64,000 bases of DNA from Lamellibrachia satsuma (taxonomy: Eukaryota; Annelida; Polychaeta; Sabellida; Siboglinidae), in the NCBI GenBank assembly GCA_033239005.1, contig BSQZ01000011.1, positions 3,795,001 through 3,859,000 of the forward strand. The letters run 5' to 3'. A program made the position numbers and the translations under genes. Positions 1 through 13,329 of this stretch are shown one piece after another. Every line of letters begins with the position of its first letter. The stretch's first letter is position 1. A model generated the notes under the pieces. That model saw only the letters and a list, made by a program, of their open reading frames with translations, had not been told where the DNA came from and ran no database searches.

Positions 1-174
1 CAGTTGTGACACAGCATTTTCTGTCCTACAATAGAGATACAATTGTTGCGGTTATTCTATGGTCCATACACGTTTGTCACGTTTACCCAAACGTTCCTCG
101 AAACTTTATTACATGGAATAATACATTCCACCATGTCCACGGCAACGACCAAAACAAGATATAAACATCCAGTG

Positions 175-182
175 TATAAAAG
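175..182 (+). promoter_or_regulatory. TATA box of the three-domain secreted protein gene
   Basis: TATAAAAG lies about 100 bases upstream of the ATG at 280. A start site near 205-210 would give a 5' UTR of about 70 bases. The spacing and the intact signal-peptide ORF downstream support a core promoter. This is inferred from the motif alone. Confidence 0.6.
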
Positions 183-279
183 GACAAACAGTCAGCGGTG
201 ACCAAACAAAAGGTGAAGAGACGTGAAGGGGCCATACACTATACAAAGAGCAACGACACAACTACTACAGATTTGAGAT

Positions 280-3200
280 ATGTCTAAGTTCCGAGACATG
301 TTTCTTCTCCTGTTTGTGACTGTCCTACTCGCGGTGGTCGGCGCCGACCAGGACATGGCAATGGACAAATCCAGAGTGAAGATAGTATCTGATTCCGGCG
401 AGATACAATTCCAACGTCAGCTAGGAGACGCGAGCACACTAACGGACCCGGTGAAGATCAAGATGGCACAGGTAGTTCAGGTTGACGCAGCCGGGACAGA
501 GGTAGCGACCTGCTCGAAGCTTCCGTCGGCGCCCCAGATTCCAATGAAGAAATTCAACGGTTTTGCAGGCAAAGCATTCAATATCGAAGCCATGAGAAAT
601 GCCCAAGCTGTGCCGAATGCCGGTTCCATGAAAGCGTCTATGACAAAATTTGCTGCAGACCTCGGGGCCGATGTCGGTAAGATGTCGATCGACCTGGCGC
701 TCGCTGAAGAAGCCGGAGAGGTGTCCATCGCAGGAGAGAAACAGGCGTTGAAGAAAGGAGACATGAAGTTCAACATGGAACTATCGGAGTGGAACTGGTG
801 CGGAACAGCCGGTCAGAGTGGAGCCGCCGCATTTTTGGATGTCTACATCGAGGTGACCAGCAAGCAGCAGCCGACGATGGACAGTGATCGCAATGCCACC
901 GCACCAGCCTCGTTCCAACTCGGAGACGGCATGAAAATGAGCTTCTCCGGAAAGGTACGTGACAACAACAATAATCCTTTTATTACAACCGAGCTAGCGT
1001 ATATTTGTTATACTACTCGTCCTAGGTGCGTTTGTCCTCGAAAACCGATTTCTCGGGGGCTCAGCTACCAATCCCCCGAAGGAGTCGAAACACTTTATTT
1101 TTTATTTTTTATTATTCAACCGTCTATTACCCTGAGTCATTCAATTAACGAAAAGTGTTTCCAATTTACAACGCTCTGCGTGTTTTGCACGATTGTTACA
1201 AGATACTCACAATTGTTCGCAACGCTATGCGTGTTTTCTTCGATTGTTCTTAGTTACGTAAACTGTCCACTGAACACTTGCAATAACGTAGCAAGTCGCA
1301 ATCAACAATGATATTAACTAAACCAACCAACCACTTATACCAGTTCGCCACGTTTTTATCTCGATGTGGCACTGATAATATGCTGCGTGACGTCACTGCA
1401 GTACTGCCAGTTTTCAGCCTGAGGCCTGGAAATGTTTGCTAATTGCAAAAATTAATAATGTCAATTGTCGTCATAATGTACCTACTACTCGTTTTTGTAT
1501 GCAGCGGTATATTGTAAAGTTTACAAAATTACACTATGTACTGTTAGCCGCCATACTACAATGTATTTGAATATGTTTTTTTATGAACGGTTGTTATACG
1601 CTAGTAAAAGATATAGAATTATGGACGTGTTGTTTTACTATCGTCGTAATATATTGACGTAATTATATTATGACTGTGTTCATCACTGCATTTTTATATT
1701 GACGATGTTCGCCATTGATAAAATGTGTCTGTTTACTTTCGTTGTTGATTTAGGTCAACAAAGATTCATCAAATGAGTGGACAGATATGGAGTCCGGCTA
1801 CCCGAAGATTGACCCACAAAATGCAAACCGCTTCATAGTTCGCTTCCCACGATTCGACACTAAAGTAGTTTACGACCCAACAGTGTCTGCCGAAGAAGCT
1901 ACGCAGGAGAGCTTCAAAGACATGGCAATGGACAAATCCAGAGTGAAGATAGTATCTGATTCCGGCGAGATACAATTCCAACGTCAGCTAGGAGACGCGA
2001 GCACACTAACGGACCCGGTGAAGATCAAGATGGCACAGGTAGTTCAGGTTGACGCAGCCGGGACAGAAGTAGCGACCTGCTCGAAGCTTCCGTCGGCGCC
2101 CCAGATTCCAATGAAGAAATTCGACGGTTTTGCAGGCAAAGCATTCAATATCGAAGCCATGAGAAATGCTCAAGCTTTGCCGAATGCCGGTTCCATGAAA
2201 GCATCTATGACGAAATTTGCTGCAGACCTCGGGGCCGATGTAGGTAAGATGTCGATCGACCTGGCGCTCGCTGAAGATGCCGGAGAGGTGTCCATCGCAG
2301 GAGAGAAACAGGCGTTGAAGAAAGGAGACATGAAGTTCAACATGGAACTATCAGAGTGGAACTGGTGCGGAACAGCCGGTCAGAGTGGAGCAGCCGCATT
2401 TCTGGATGTCTACATCGAGGTGACCAGCAAGCAGCTGCCGACGATGGACAGTGATCGCAGCGCCACCGCACCAGCCTCGTTCCAACTCGGAGACGGCATG
2501 AAAATGAGCTTCTCCGGAAAGGTGTGTGACTCCAGCACTAATCCTTTTATTATAATCGAGCAAGCGTATCTTTGTTATGATAGTCCTCTTAAGTGTTTTT
2601 AACCTCTAGCACCCATTTCTCTGGGATTCATCTGCGAATTACAAGAAACGAGTCGAAACACTTTTTTAGGTTTACGTATTCGCCCCACTAGAAACACAAT
2701 ATGGTTTTACTATTTTCAACATTCTGCGTGTTTTGTACGATTGTTCCAAGTTGCGTACAATTTGTTCGCACCGCTATGCGTGTTTTCTTCGATTGTTCTT
2801 AGTTACGTAAACCGTCTACTGAACATTTGCAATGACGTTAAATGTCGTAATCAACAATGACATTAAACAAACCAACCAACCAGTTATACAAGTTCGCCAG
2901 GTTACAATTGTTTACCTCTTTGTGGCAGTGACGATACTCTGCGTGACGTAACTGCTATACAGCCAGTTTTCCCGCCTGAGGCCTGGAAATGTTTGCTAAT
3001 TGCAAAAATTAATGTACATTTTCGTCGAAATCTACCTACTACTTGTTTTTGTATGCAGCGGTATATTGTAAAATTTTACAAAATTATACTATACTGTTAG
3101 CCGCCATACTACAATGTATTTGAATATGTTTTTTATGGACGGTTGTTATACGCTAGTAAAATGTATAGAATTATGGACGTGTTGTTTTACTATCGTCGTA

Positions 3201-4842
3201 ATATATTGACGTAATTATATTACGACTGTTTTCATTATTGTATTTTTATTATGACGATGTTCGCCATTGATACAATGTGTCTGTTTACTTTCGTTGTTGA
3301 TTAGGTCAACAAAGATTCATCAAATGAGTGGACAGATATGGAGTCCGGCTACCCGAAGATTGACCCACAAAATGAAAACCGCTTCATAGTTCGCTTCCCA
3401 CGATTCGACACTAAAGTTGTCTACGACCCGACAGTGTTTGCTGAAGACGCCACGCAGGACAGCTTCAAAGACATGGCAATGGAAAAATCCAGAGTGAAGA
3501 TAGTGTCTGATTCCGGCGAGATGCAATTCCAGCGTCAGCTAGGAGACGCGAGCACACTAACGGACCCGGTGAAAATCAAGATGGCACAAGTGGTTCAGGT
3601 TGACGCATCCGGGAACGAGGTAACGACCTGTTCGAAGCTTCCGTCAGCGCCCCAGATTCCAATGAAGAAATTCAACGGTTTTGCAGGCAAAGCATTCAAT
3701 ATCGAAGCCATGAGAAATGCCCAAGCTGTGCCGAATGCCGGTTCCATGAAAGCGTCTATGACGAAATTTGCTGCAGACCTCGGATCCGATGTCGGTAAGA
3801 TGTCGATCGACCTGGCGCTCGCTGAACAAGCCGGGGTGGTGTCCATCGCAGGAGAGAAACAGACGTTGAAGAAAGGAGACATGAAGTTCAATATGGAACT
3901 ATCGGAGTGGAACTGGTGCGGAATAGCCGGTGAGAGTGGAGCAGCCGCATTTCTGGATGTCTACATCGAGGTGAAGGGCAAGAAGACGCCGACATTGAAG
4001 CGTGCTCGCAGCGCCACCGTTCCTGCTTCTTTCGATCTTGGAGATAACATGACGATGAGCTTTTCGGGAAAGGTATGTGAATTTGTGTATTTGAAATTTA
4101 ATGACAAATGCCCATCCTACGACAAGTGCACAGTTGAACTTTGTACAATTTCGTTCTCTCCTCAGTTGACTTAACTGTACCAATGAATGTGTTGCAATAG
4201 ACGTTGTTGAATGTGTGAACTGGTAGTCTTCGCGTAAGGCGGTCTGAGCATTTCCAAGGACTGAGAACTGAGTACGCACCTTTAGTATACCTTCATGTTA
4301 TATAGTGATCAGTAGTTGCCACATGACCCCAATATGGATTACCCTCTGGGTCGTCGTGGCCATTTGTACCTACACAACCTCTGTTCAAAGTATCGGTCAA
4401 CATAATCCCCGTTCTACAGAACTGAACGGACGGACTGCCGAAATTAAACGACAGTTACAACGATTTAACAATTCCCGATTTTTTTCTTTGGTTAATTGCC
4501 TTGGCAGTGTCATCAAAACAACCCTGATTAATTTGACCGATGTTCGTTTCTTCATGGATACGTGTTGTTTCAAGTTAAGTTCGGTTTGCCTCGGGTGTTT
4601 ATTAGGTCAAGATAGACACTGGGAATTGGACCAGCATGCCGGACAACTACCCTAAGCAGGACACGCAAGACACAACTCGCTTCATCGTGCGTTTCCCGCG
4701 ATTCACGGATAAGATCATTTACGACCCAACCGTGGCCGGTGACGACGATGACTCCAGCCCCGAGGACAGCGCTGCCAGTGGTCTTCACGTGTCCGCCATC
4801 GTCATAGCCTTGGCTACTGCTATGGTCTGTCTCATATTGTAG
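280..4842 (+). CDS. Secreted, probably GPI-anchored protein with three tandem domains (four exons)
   Basis: Exons 280-954, 1754-2521, 3305-4072 and 4606-4842 join at phase 0 with GT..AG junctions and encode about 815 residues. Residues 1-22 are a signal peptide (a second Met sits six residues in). Three ~245-residue domains follow. Each has two Cys (in ATCSKLP and NWCG), an intron right after FSGK, and a closing FIVRFPRF..K..YDPTV motif (near residues 252, 508 and 763). The C-terminus has an Asp-rich run (DDDDSSPED), then a Ser/Gly/Ala site and a ~17-residue hydrophobic tail ending at the stop, as in GPI-anchor signals. Domains 1 and 2 differ at only a few residues. Introns 1 and 2 are homologous to each other, so exon plus intron was duplicated; intron 3 is unrelated. 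I do not recognise the family with certainty. The layout recalls skeletal acidic Asp-rich proteins (SAARP/CARP) of invertebrates, a weak memory-based suggestion. Exon skipping would keep frame. Confidence 0.85.
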
Positions 4843-5010
4843 GCATGTGGATGATTTGGAAGGAGGAGTAACAGTTGCTGTGACATGAGTAGCAGGACCC
4901 GAAATAGTGATTATGCGTTGCACACGTAATACCAACATAAATGTCATGACATGTATTAAATTGAACTGCAGATGGTGGTAATTCGAATGGCACGATGAAA
5001 TAGGGTTAAT

Positions 5011-5325
<315 letters not shown>

Positions 5326-5354
5326 TTATTTTAAGTTGTCCAAATTGAATTGTG

Positions 5355-5360
5355 AATAAA
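5355..5360 (+). terminator. Candidate polyadenylation signal AATAAA
   Basis: First canonical AATAAA downstream of the stop codon at 4842; others occur at about 5552 and 5601. Only transcript data can choose between them. Confidence 0.3.
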
Positions 5361-5399
5361 TGGTGTTATGATAAATACGTAGATGCATTATTGTTGATA

Positions 5400-6780
5400 T
5401 GTTGTCGAATATGTCATGTTGCTGTTAAAAAAAATGACTTAGAAAGCATATCACATCTAGTATAGCCTTACTGTGTTGTATTAGTCGTTATTGTACGAAC
5501 TAGTTCTGTACAGACCGACTTCTTTTCCGTAGTGATCATAACTATAGGTAATAAAATTGCATGTTGATATTATCAATATGTAATGCTGGATTACAAGAGT
5601 AATAAATGAATTAGTCTGAAACACAGTTGTATCTATGAGTGATATTCAATCTTAACTGAATATAACAAATAATACATCGTTCCCATGCATGCTATTCTAC
5701 ATTACAATGCCCACTGAGAAAATAAAAGAGATAACCTGTATTCCATGGCGACGGCAATGGTTTGCACAACATATCAAGCTAAGCTAAGACATAGGCTGTT
5801 GTTATAATACAGAGTAAATAATTAGGAGTAAGGAGATTCTCGTATTGGAGATTAAATAAAGGAAGGAGTGTATGGGAAGGTTGATCTCCCCTCCCATAAC
5901 ATGACATTGCTTGAACAATGTAGAATTGCTTCAAAAAGAAGGAGATTATTTGCAAGGAATGAAGGAATGAGAAGTAGGACAGGTGGCATCTTGACCCATG
6001 TATATTTTATGCTGACTCAGCACGATTCCATTCACTATTCGCATTACAGTAGACAATAATTTGACTCGACCACAACCACAATTCCACTCGAGTCCGAATA
6101 TTCAAAGAATCGACAGGTGTCCGAAGATTCGACTCAAGTCACTACATCGAAGGCGAAATCCGGGCCGAATTTACTACTTTTTCCTTGCCTATGTGTGCCT
6201 GTGTCATCTAGGCGGTAATAGCAAGCAGAGGTTTCGGCCGCATTGTCATTAATGCTACCTCCATGATAATTCGACCGCAAATGCTGATAAGGTCTCTGAA
6301 GGCCAAACTTTCAGTTTTTATATGTTTTGAACCATCCACACCATCCACCTTATCCTCCTTCTCCTCCTCGGCCCCCTCCTCATCACCTCACCTATATATT
6401 CAATTATATCCAATACAGATCAAGTATTAACCGCGTGTGTGAATGTGAATGTGAAATGTTGCTAGATTAATTTCGAGCTGGACGTTCTGTTACATGCCAG
6501 TGGATGGAGCAGAGCTGGTTCCAATCTATACTGATTAGAACAAGTATCAACTGTTTGTAGCCGATACATTGTCTAACAGGTGCACCTGTGAAGGAATATA
6601 TGAGTTGTTCTACACGAGCTGGGAGAATACTCAATTTCTAAATGTTTCGACTGACACTTTGCCCCCAACATACCTGTTCACACAAACACCATTTCAACTT
6701 ATATTGAAACATCCAACCACGCTGCAAATGCTGCGCGAAAGCTGTTCGTTCCTATCATTCCATCACTGTCTAATGTCAGG
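5400..6780. other. Non-coding stretch, nothing assigned
   Basis: A+T-rich sequence. Short ORFs at 5868, 6061 and 6569 have no recognisable motif, signal or splice context. A short CTCCTT-rich tract lies at 6350-6380. Confidence 0.5.
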
Positions 6781-6807
6781 TAAATGGGGTGAAATAAAAT
6801 GTCTAAG

Positions 6808-6893
6808 CTTCGAAACGGCAGCAAGAGAATTCGAACCCGGGTTCTCCGGACTGATAGTCCGGTGTCTTTGCCAATACACTACCGCGCCCCACA
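6808..6893 (-). repeat. tRNA-derived SINE head (Asp-type anticodon loop)
   Basis: On the minus strand this reads like a tRNA. There is a D-arm/A-box region, a perfect 5-bp anticodon stem (CCGGA/TCCGG) around loop CTATCAG (anticodon ATC), and a B box GGTTCGAATTC. The 3' side does not pair with the acceptor side and instead runs into CGTTTCGAAGCTT, a junction shared with copies at 19.66 and 48.73 kb. That makes it a Pol III-type SINE rather than a tRNA gene. Confidence 0.65.
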
Positions 6894-7382
6894 ACTAATA
6901 CTTTGCTATATTGTACGACCAACATAATCTAGTAAATGTGATGATTTTAGAGATAATTTTGTTGACACAGTTGGGGAAGCATATGTTTGGCGGAGGACTG
7001 GCAAGGAACCAGTCAGAAACTATGCAGGATACAAATAGTGTCAATGTTGTATGTTTCGACCCACATTCACAATCACAAGTGGATACCGTTTCATACATTC
7101 GTCCACAAAGCACGTCCTCGAATGCCCCACACCGCGCACCCAAAGTCATTCAACGGCTGTTCTATCATTGAAAATAAAGCTTCCGTGCACGGAGCAAGTT
7201 TAATCGCTTCTCTATTTTAAACAATTACAGACGCCTATGCAGCTTACAATATAACTAATCACGTGCTCATTCCAACTAATGTTGTTGTCGACTTGTATTA
7301 CAGCATAGTTGTTGCCGTGTACACATTCATGTACAAGTACACGCGTGGCGCACAATGAGCTTGTCACTGTGCGTGCGTTCGA

Positions 7383-7413
<31 letters not shown>

Positions 7414-7484
7414 TGTGTGCGTGCGTGCGTGCGTGCGTGCGTGTGTGTGTGTGTGTGTGTGTGTGGGTGTGTGGGTGTGTGTAT
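7383..7484. repeat. (GT)n microsatellite with GTGC variants
   Basis: Dinucleotide run with interspersed GTGC and GGTGT units. The His/Thr ORFs read through it are artefacts of the repeat. Confidence 0.95.
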
Positions 7485-7499
7485 GTAAGTGCGGGTGAG

Positions 7500-9030
7500 C
7501 GAGTATGTGAGAATTGTGTTTTCATTTGAAAACAACAAACAAGATGCCCAAAAGCTAAATAGGCTACCATAAAACTTGAAAACAAACAAATTATGAGAAG
7601 CCTATATCCGGGGAGTGGAAAGGAAGAAGAATCAAAAATTTACAGAGAAGCACTGGAAAGAATTAAAACTTAAATTAAAAAAGTGGTGGTGACAGTTGAA
7701 GTTTCTACAACAGCAAGATTTCCTCTTCTGGCGGTCGAAGCACATTAATGAAAACGCATGATAATCCAGCTGCATATAGGTTTTAACTGCAAGGTGGATA
7801 CGTACGAAGTTGTTGCGTGGTTTCTGATACATTATGGTACACTGATCGATGTCACTTTGGAATCATTGAACAATTAATTGTTTTACAACCATTTTAAAAA
7901 TAGCCTCTCTCACAGTATGGGCCAGACAAATTGTAGATAGTAATGAAATAAAATAATAACATTTATGTCGCAGGATTTACATGTACGTGTAACAAATGAG
8001 TATGCATTACATACCGAACAACAAAGAACAAAGAGTTTTATGGAAATACTCTCCTTAGCTGTTTAATGGCTGTCAACGTAATATAAATACAAGTCCTAGT
8101 GACTAGTCCCACAGTTACATATCAATATATAAACATTATACTACTGGTCGAATTAAGTCCAAACCCTGAATACAAACATAAAAATGCAACACAATGTGGG
8201 TTCCACCGGCCCTAAACACGAGTACAAACTTAAGTAATATAATATGTAGTCAAAATGAGCTCAACGTTATTCATAGACATAGCCATATAAATACTGGAAA
8301 CTGCCCACAAAAAAAACAGTCAATATCTACACGTAAATATTCAGCATATCAGCCTACTGTGTGTAAAAGGTAGACACCACAGTAGACAGTTTGCAAGAAA
8401 GAAACAATTAAAATTGACTGACCTGTAGTTAATTATACCTGCTTACATTTTACACAAATATAACAGCAAAGATTTGCATATATTCTAAGTATAATACTCT
8501 AGGCACAAAAGCAATAAACAAATGACACGTTGTAATATTATATCCGTGAAAACACAATACTTTACGAACGTAACCAAGACAGAACTAGCGACTGCCAAAA
8601 CAGGCCACGATTGGGCAACGACAATCACGTGTAATTTCTGCATACCGAAGCTACTTTTGTACTATATCGCTAGGCGTCGACCGTACTTTCAGACTATCCT
8701 CTCTTATACGCTAGATGTCACCTCCACATGCAACTTAAATAAGCAAATAATAAAGTATAAATCTCGACGCCACCAGTACGTCTATAATGACCCATAAACA
8801 TTGTTTTAACATGTAAGTATAACTAATGAGTACGCAGAGCAAAGCAGATGGTGGCAACCACAGCCCAACATGCTTAAACCAGCCGAATATATGACAGAAA
8901 GGCATCATAGTTTCATCTTATCATGTATCTGATTTGTTCATCAGACATACCATTTTGTGCAGCATATGATGCTGTCCCAATTCTGAAGCTATGTGTTTTG
9001 TAAAGTGAAGGATACCAAAGAAATGTAAAC
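7500..9030. other. Non-coding stretch, nothing assigned
   Basis: A+T-rich. An ORF at 8522-8797 shows no motif or splice context. No RNA gene or repeat family recognised. Confidence 0.5.
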
Positions 9031-9049
9031 ACTTGTTCATAGTGGTTAC

Positions 9050-10130
9050 GAACTGTTCACGTGACGCTGGACAACCAGAAGGAAGGATAACAAGTGAACC
9101 TGGTGAAGTACCTCGGTGCACCAGGTACATCAAGGTACATACCGAGGTATTTGGACCGGAATGGCCTCGCTGTGGTCAAACAGTTGTTGTTGGGGGACAC
9201 TTGGATGATATGTTCGCTCTCGGGCAGAATGACATTTATAACTGGGGTGAAGACCCCCACATCCCGGATACAACGTGTGAATGCGTTGGCAACCAGAGCA
9301 CCGGCATGTTAGGTGAAGCAAAAAAACAGCGGATGGATGCTTTTGACCTCTAGAAATAGATACAACACATTGCTCTGTGTTGAAGGTGTCATATGTAGTA
9401 AGGATATAATATTGTCTCTGAATTCGCATCTTCTTATCAAAAGAGACCAAATCCCCTCATATTTCTAGATGGGTCGCACTGTTTCACTGTATTTCAGTGT
9501 GGCTTGTGCGGGAAATTTAGTTAAATATTTAACCATAACAACATTGAAGCACCGAGCACCACTGGTCGATGCCTGAGTTTTTTGTCCTTTGTTTTGATTG
9601 AAGGCACAGTGCCGGGGCACCCCCTTCAATAGACATGGACATATTGTATCGTCCCCAAACAGATGGCTTAAGCAGTTGCGGCAGCTCAACATACTCGTCA
9701 GCCCAGATTTTGTTTTTAACCGAATATGGAATAAGTTCATCGAAGGGAATGGAAGAAGAGAGGGGGTGGGCTGATTTTGTGCCGTCGAACACAAATTACG
9801 AGTTTTATATTCTGGCTGATCGATAATAATAATATTAGCTGGGATACCTGGAATTTGGGGTTCCTGACCCTCAATCAACCCCAATGTGGCATCCACAGCA
9901 CAAGAGCGAGGCTCCTGACCTTCAAACCCCGTGCTTTGTACCGATGGCCCGGTCGAACTACTCATCTGCGATTGGTTGTTTCTCAGAGCCTGCTGCACCG
10001 CCAGTTTCACTTTACCCGCCAGCGAATCCATCACGCGCGCCGTGACGATTCTCTCCGACTCAGACGTGGTGACCGTCGCTTGTTCTACCTGGGCTTCGGT
10101 ATCTAGTCGTTGCCGACGAGTGGTTCCGCG
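9050..10130 (-). pseudogene. Decayed gag of a Ngaro/DIRS-like YR retrotransposon
   Basis: Two minus-strand frames share a capsid-like block around 9530-9790 (KIWADEYVELPQLLKP). It matches in order and spacing the block KIWAGEFIDLSLLIKP of the intact gag at 55.7-57.1 kb, followed in both by an ILYSVQG/MSIEGG-type stretch. Downstream on the minus strand, 9130-9330 holds a Cys/His cluster (CGGLHPSYKC) resembling that gag's zinc-knuckle end (CGGSHPSIRC). Frameshifts and stops break it. No RT or recombinase is seen next to it, so it is a solo fragment of an older, different family member. Confidence 0.6.
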
Positions 10131-10159
10131 TTGTCGCCCACTTGCCTTGCAGTGACTGG

Positions 10160-11030
10160 GTTAAAGTGATCTAGATTCATAGTTCACTATCCATTTGTAT
10201 GTGAAGTTCCAAAACTCGCAGCATATTAAACAACCTGTACCAATTCCTGATGATACCAAGAATGAAAAACATGCTCAAGTATGAGCGTATTGATCAAGTA
10301 TAAATCAATGTTGGCAATTTCAAACTCGGTATAGATAATATTAACCCATATAAAATAAAATGTCCAATGAAAGTATAATGAATATAAAAATGAGACCACC
10401 GCCTAAGTATGCCATTAACCACAAATAAATGACAGGTGATAAAACAAATTCCACAGCCACCAAATTGTACCTTTTCTAAGCCACCAAACCATAGTAATGA
10501 CAATTAAATATGTTATTTAAAAAACAAGCCATATAGTAATGGCACAACATGGTAGTTGTATAAACTGAGCTACAACAAAGACACCAAATTATTTTGGTAA
10601 AAACACAGGCCATATATTAAATGCGCAACATGTAATAATAAAACAAAATGCCATAGTAATAGCACATGTAATGGTAAAAAACAGACCTCGTGGGGAACCT
10701 ATGACAATAGCCAATGAAATCCTCTGAAGCCTTCATATTGTATCGGTCTTCCAGGATGTGTCACAAGTACACATCCCGCTAGAGAGCAAATAGCGACAAA
10801 AATATAGTCATAGAAAACATATGTCTTATACTCATCAAAGCATCAATATGTAACTACATCAAAATGTTACTGAATGAGATGTTGAGTGACAATGGACGCA
10901 GTGAACTGCACTGATAATGCAATGATATGTGTTGGCTTGATTGTTTCTGCGGTTGTGCCTATTTGGTGAGGTGATACTTACAAACGGTTAAGTCCAAGTA
11001 CACTAGCACGCCGAATAGCTTTATTTTATT
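10160..11030. other. Non-coding stretch, nothing assigned
   Basis: No ORF with recognisable content, no splice-flanked exon and no clear repeat. Short loosely repeated phrases containing 'catagtaatggcac' occur near 10530-10670. Confidence 0.45.
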
Positions 11031-11040
11031 TGATAATATT

Positions 11041-12323
11041 CACACTGTGTTTAAGATGTACTCTACCACTGTGCATGTCAGGTTGTCTGCTGTGTTTAAG
11101 ATGTACTTCATCACAGTGCATGACAAGTTGTCTGCTGAGTTTAATATGTACTCCTTCACTGTGCATGACAGGTTGTCTGTTGTGTTTAAGATGTACTTCA
11201 TCAAAGTGCATGACAAGTTGTCTGCTGAGTTTAAGATGTACTCTACCACTGTGCATGACAGGTTGTCTGCTGTGTTTAAGATGTACTTCATCACAGTGCA
11301 TGACAGGTTGTCTGCTGTGTTTAAGATGTACTCTACCACTGAGCATGACAGGTTGGCTGTTGTGTTTAATATGTACTCCTTCACTGTGCATGACAGGTTG
11401 TTTGCTGTGTTTAAGGTGTACTCTACCACTGTGCATGACAGGTTGTCTGCTGTGTTTAAGATGTACTTCATCACTGTGCATGACAGGTTGTCTGCTGTGT
11501 TTAAGATGTACTTCATCACAGTGCATGACAGGTTGTTTGCTGTGTTTAAGGTGTACTCTACCACTGTGCATGACAGGTTGTCTGCTGTGTTTAAGATGTA
11601 CTCTACCACTGTGCATGACAGGTTGTCTGCTGTGTATAAGATGTACTCCATCACTGTGCATGACAGGTTGTCTGCTGTGTTTAAGATGTACTTCATCACA
11701 GTGCATGACAGGTTGTTTGCTGTGTTTAAGGTGTACTCTACCACTGTGCATGACAGGTTGTCTGCTGTGTTTAAGGTGTACTCTACCACTGTGCATGACA
11801 GGTTGTCTGCTGTGTTTAAGATGTACTCCATCACTGTGCATGACAGGTTGTCTGCTGTGTATAAGATGTACTCCATCACTGTACATGACAGGTTGTCTGC
11901 TGTGTTTATGATGTACTTCATCACAGTGCATGACAGGTTGTCTGTTGTGTTTAAGATGTACATCATCACTGTGCATGACAGGTTATCTGCTGTGTTTAAG
12001 ATGTACTTCATCACAGTGCATGTCAGGTTGTCTGCTGTGTTTAAGATGTACTCCATCACTGTGCATGACAGGTTGTCTGCTGTGTATAAGATGTACTCCA
12101 TCACTGTGCATGACAGGTTGTCTGCTGTGTTTATGATGTAGTTCATCACAGTGCATGACAGGTTGTCTGTTGTGTTTAAGATGTACATCATCACTGTGCA
12201 TGACAGGTTGTCTGCTGTGTTTAAGATGTACTTCATCACAGTGCATGACAGGTTGTCTGCTGTGTTTAAGATGTATTCCATCACTGTGCATGACAGATTG
12301 TCTGCTGTGTTTAAGATGTACTC
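11041..12323. repeat. 45-bp minisatellite, about 28 copies
   Basis: A 45-base unit built round GTGCATGACAGGTTGTCTGC repeats head to tail with few substitutions and no length change. Because 45 is a multiple of 3 and the unit has few stops, several frames on both strands stay open. One minus frame runs 414 codons and one plus frame 364, both 15-residue repeats. The variable part of the unit (TTCATCACA, TCTACCACT, TCCATCACT, TCCTTCACT) follows a partly higher-order pattern. There is no signal peptide, splice site or unique flanking coding sequence, so a non-coding satellite is more likely than a gene. Confidence 0.92.
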
Positions 12324-12339
12324 ACAGATGCCAGCAGGC

Positions 12340-13320
12340 AGAATGTTCTAACCCGCTGGATATGGTGAACACTTCTAGTAGGTCGGCTCTCAATCGCCTA
12401 CTCTCAAGAGTAGTGATGTTTCAAACTCACAGTCTATTAGGATAGTCCATATGCCTCAAGTCCGGTATCATTCTGGTTCCCCTTCCTATATACAACAAAG
12501 TGCATCACTAGTCTAAGCATATTTATAGTAGAATTGTTCAGATTGTAATACAAGCACCACGTTTGGCACACATGTGCTATGACAACTTATAAGTGGACCC
12601 CAACGATATTTGCATTTTAAGGGGGCGTGTCATTATATTCAAAATGGCCTCAATGAAATTCCGAAATACATTTACGTGTGCGTATCTTCACTGCTAATTA
12701 AAATTTTTAGTGATTTGAGATGTTCACGTATTGTTTTGGAACACGATAAATCGATTAATATAAAAGTGATTGGATGATTATGTCATTTGTGTATATACAA
12801 AATATTTTTTTAATGAAATAGTAATTGAAGGTAATCAGGTGAGTTGGCCTATTATGTTCGACAATATCTACTTACTTAATATTGTAGTAACTGTAGCAAT
12901 ATCGCCTAACATTATAAGCGGCCATTTTAATTGTTGTTTTAAGGGGCTCGGAGAAATTCAGCGGCCATCATTTGAGCTGCGTTGCGCTGTGTAACGTAAG
13001 GTATATTACTGCTTTGATGTGTTAGTTATGAACTCATATAATAAATACCTTATCGAAGGATACTGGTTTTTATGCATTCGTTACTTTAAAAAGTTGTATT
13101 GGGCGAGCTGAAGACGTCGGAAGGAAGTAAAAAAACGATACAATACCAAATTGTCACGGATTTGGATGACGCACGAAGTCGAAGGACACGCAACTACGTG
13201 ATCATTTATCAGCATAATTTCGCCTGAAATGCACGACAACATAGCATAAAAAACAAATCACAGTAGGTGACTGGCTTGATGGTATTAAGTGGTCACGTGC
13301 TCTGGTCGAAGAAAACATAA
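12340..13320. other. Non-coding stretch, nothing assigned
   Basis: No credible exon. The short ORF at 12770-12994 has no recognisable feature. Confidence 0.45.
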
Positions 13321-13329
13321 CAACGTCAG

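Noticed and set aside
477..4279. Minus-strand ORFs opposite the three-domain gene
   Set aside because: They repeat with each exon copy because they are antisense of the coding units; they lack splice or signal features.
6808..6893. Functional tRNA-Asp gene
   Set aside because: Good anticodon and T arms, but the acceptor ends do not pair and it runs into a SINE junction.
7212..7589. His/Thr-rich and Cys/Val-rich ORFs over (CA)n and (GT)n tracts (also 13.9, 27.7, 36.8 and 41.2 kb)
   Set aside because: Dinucleotide repeats give open frames by composition; no unique coding sequence is attached.
11041..12323. CRISPR-like array
   Set aside because: Units are contiguous with no unique spacers, and the genome is eukaryotic.
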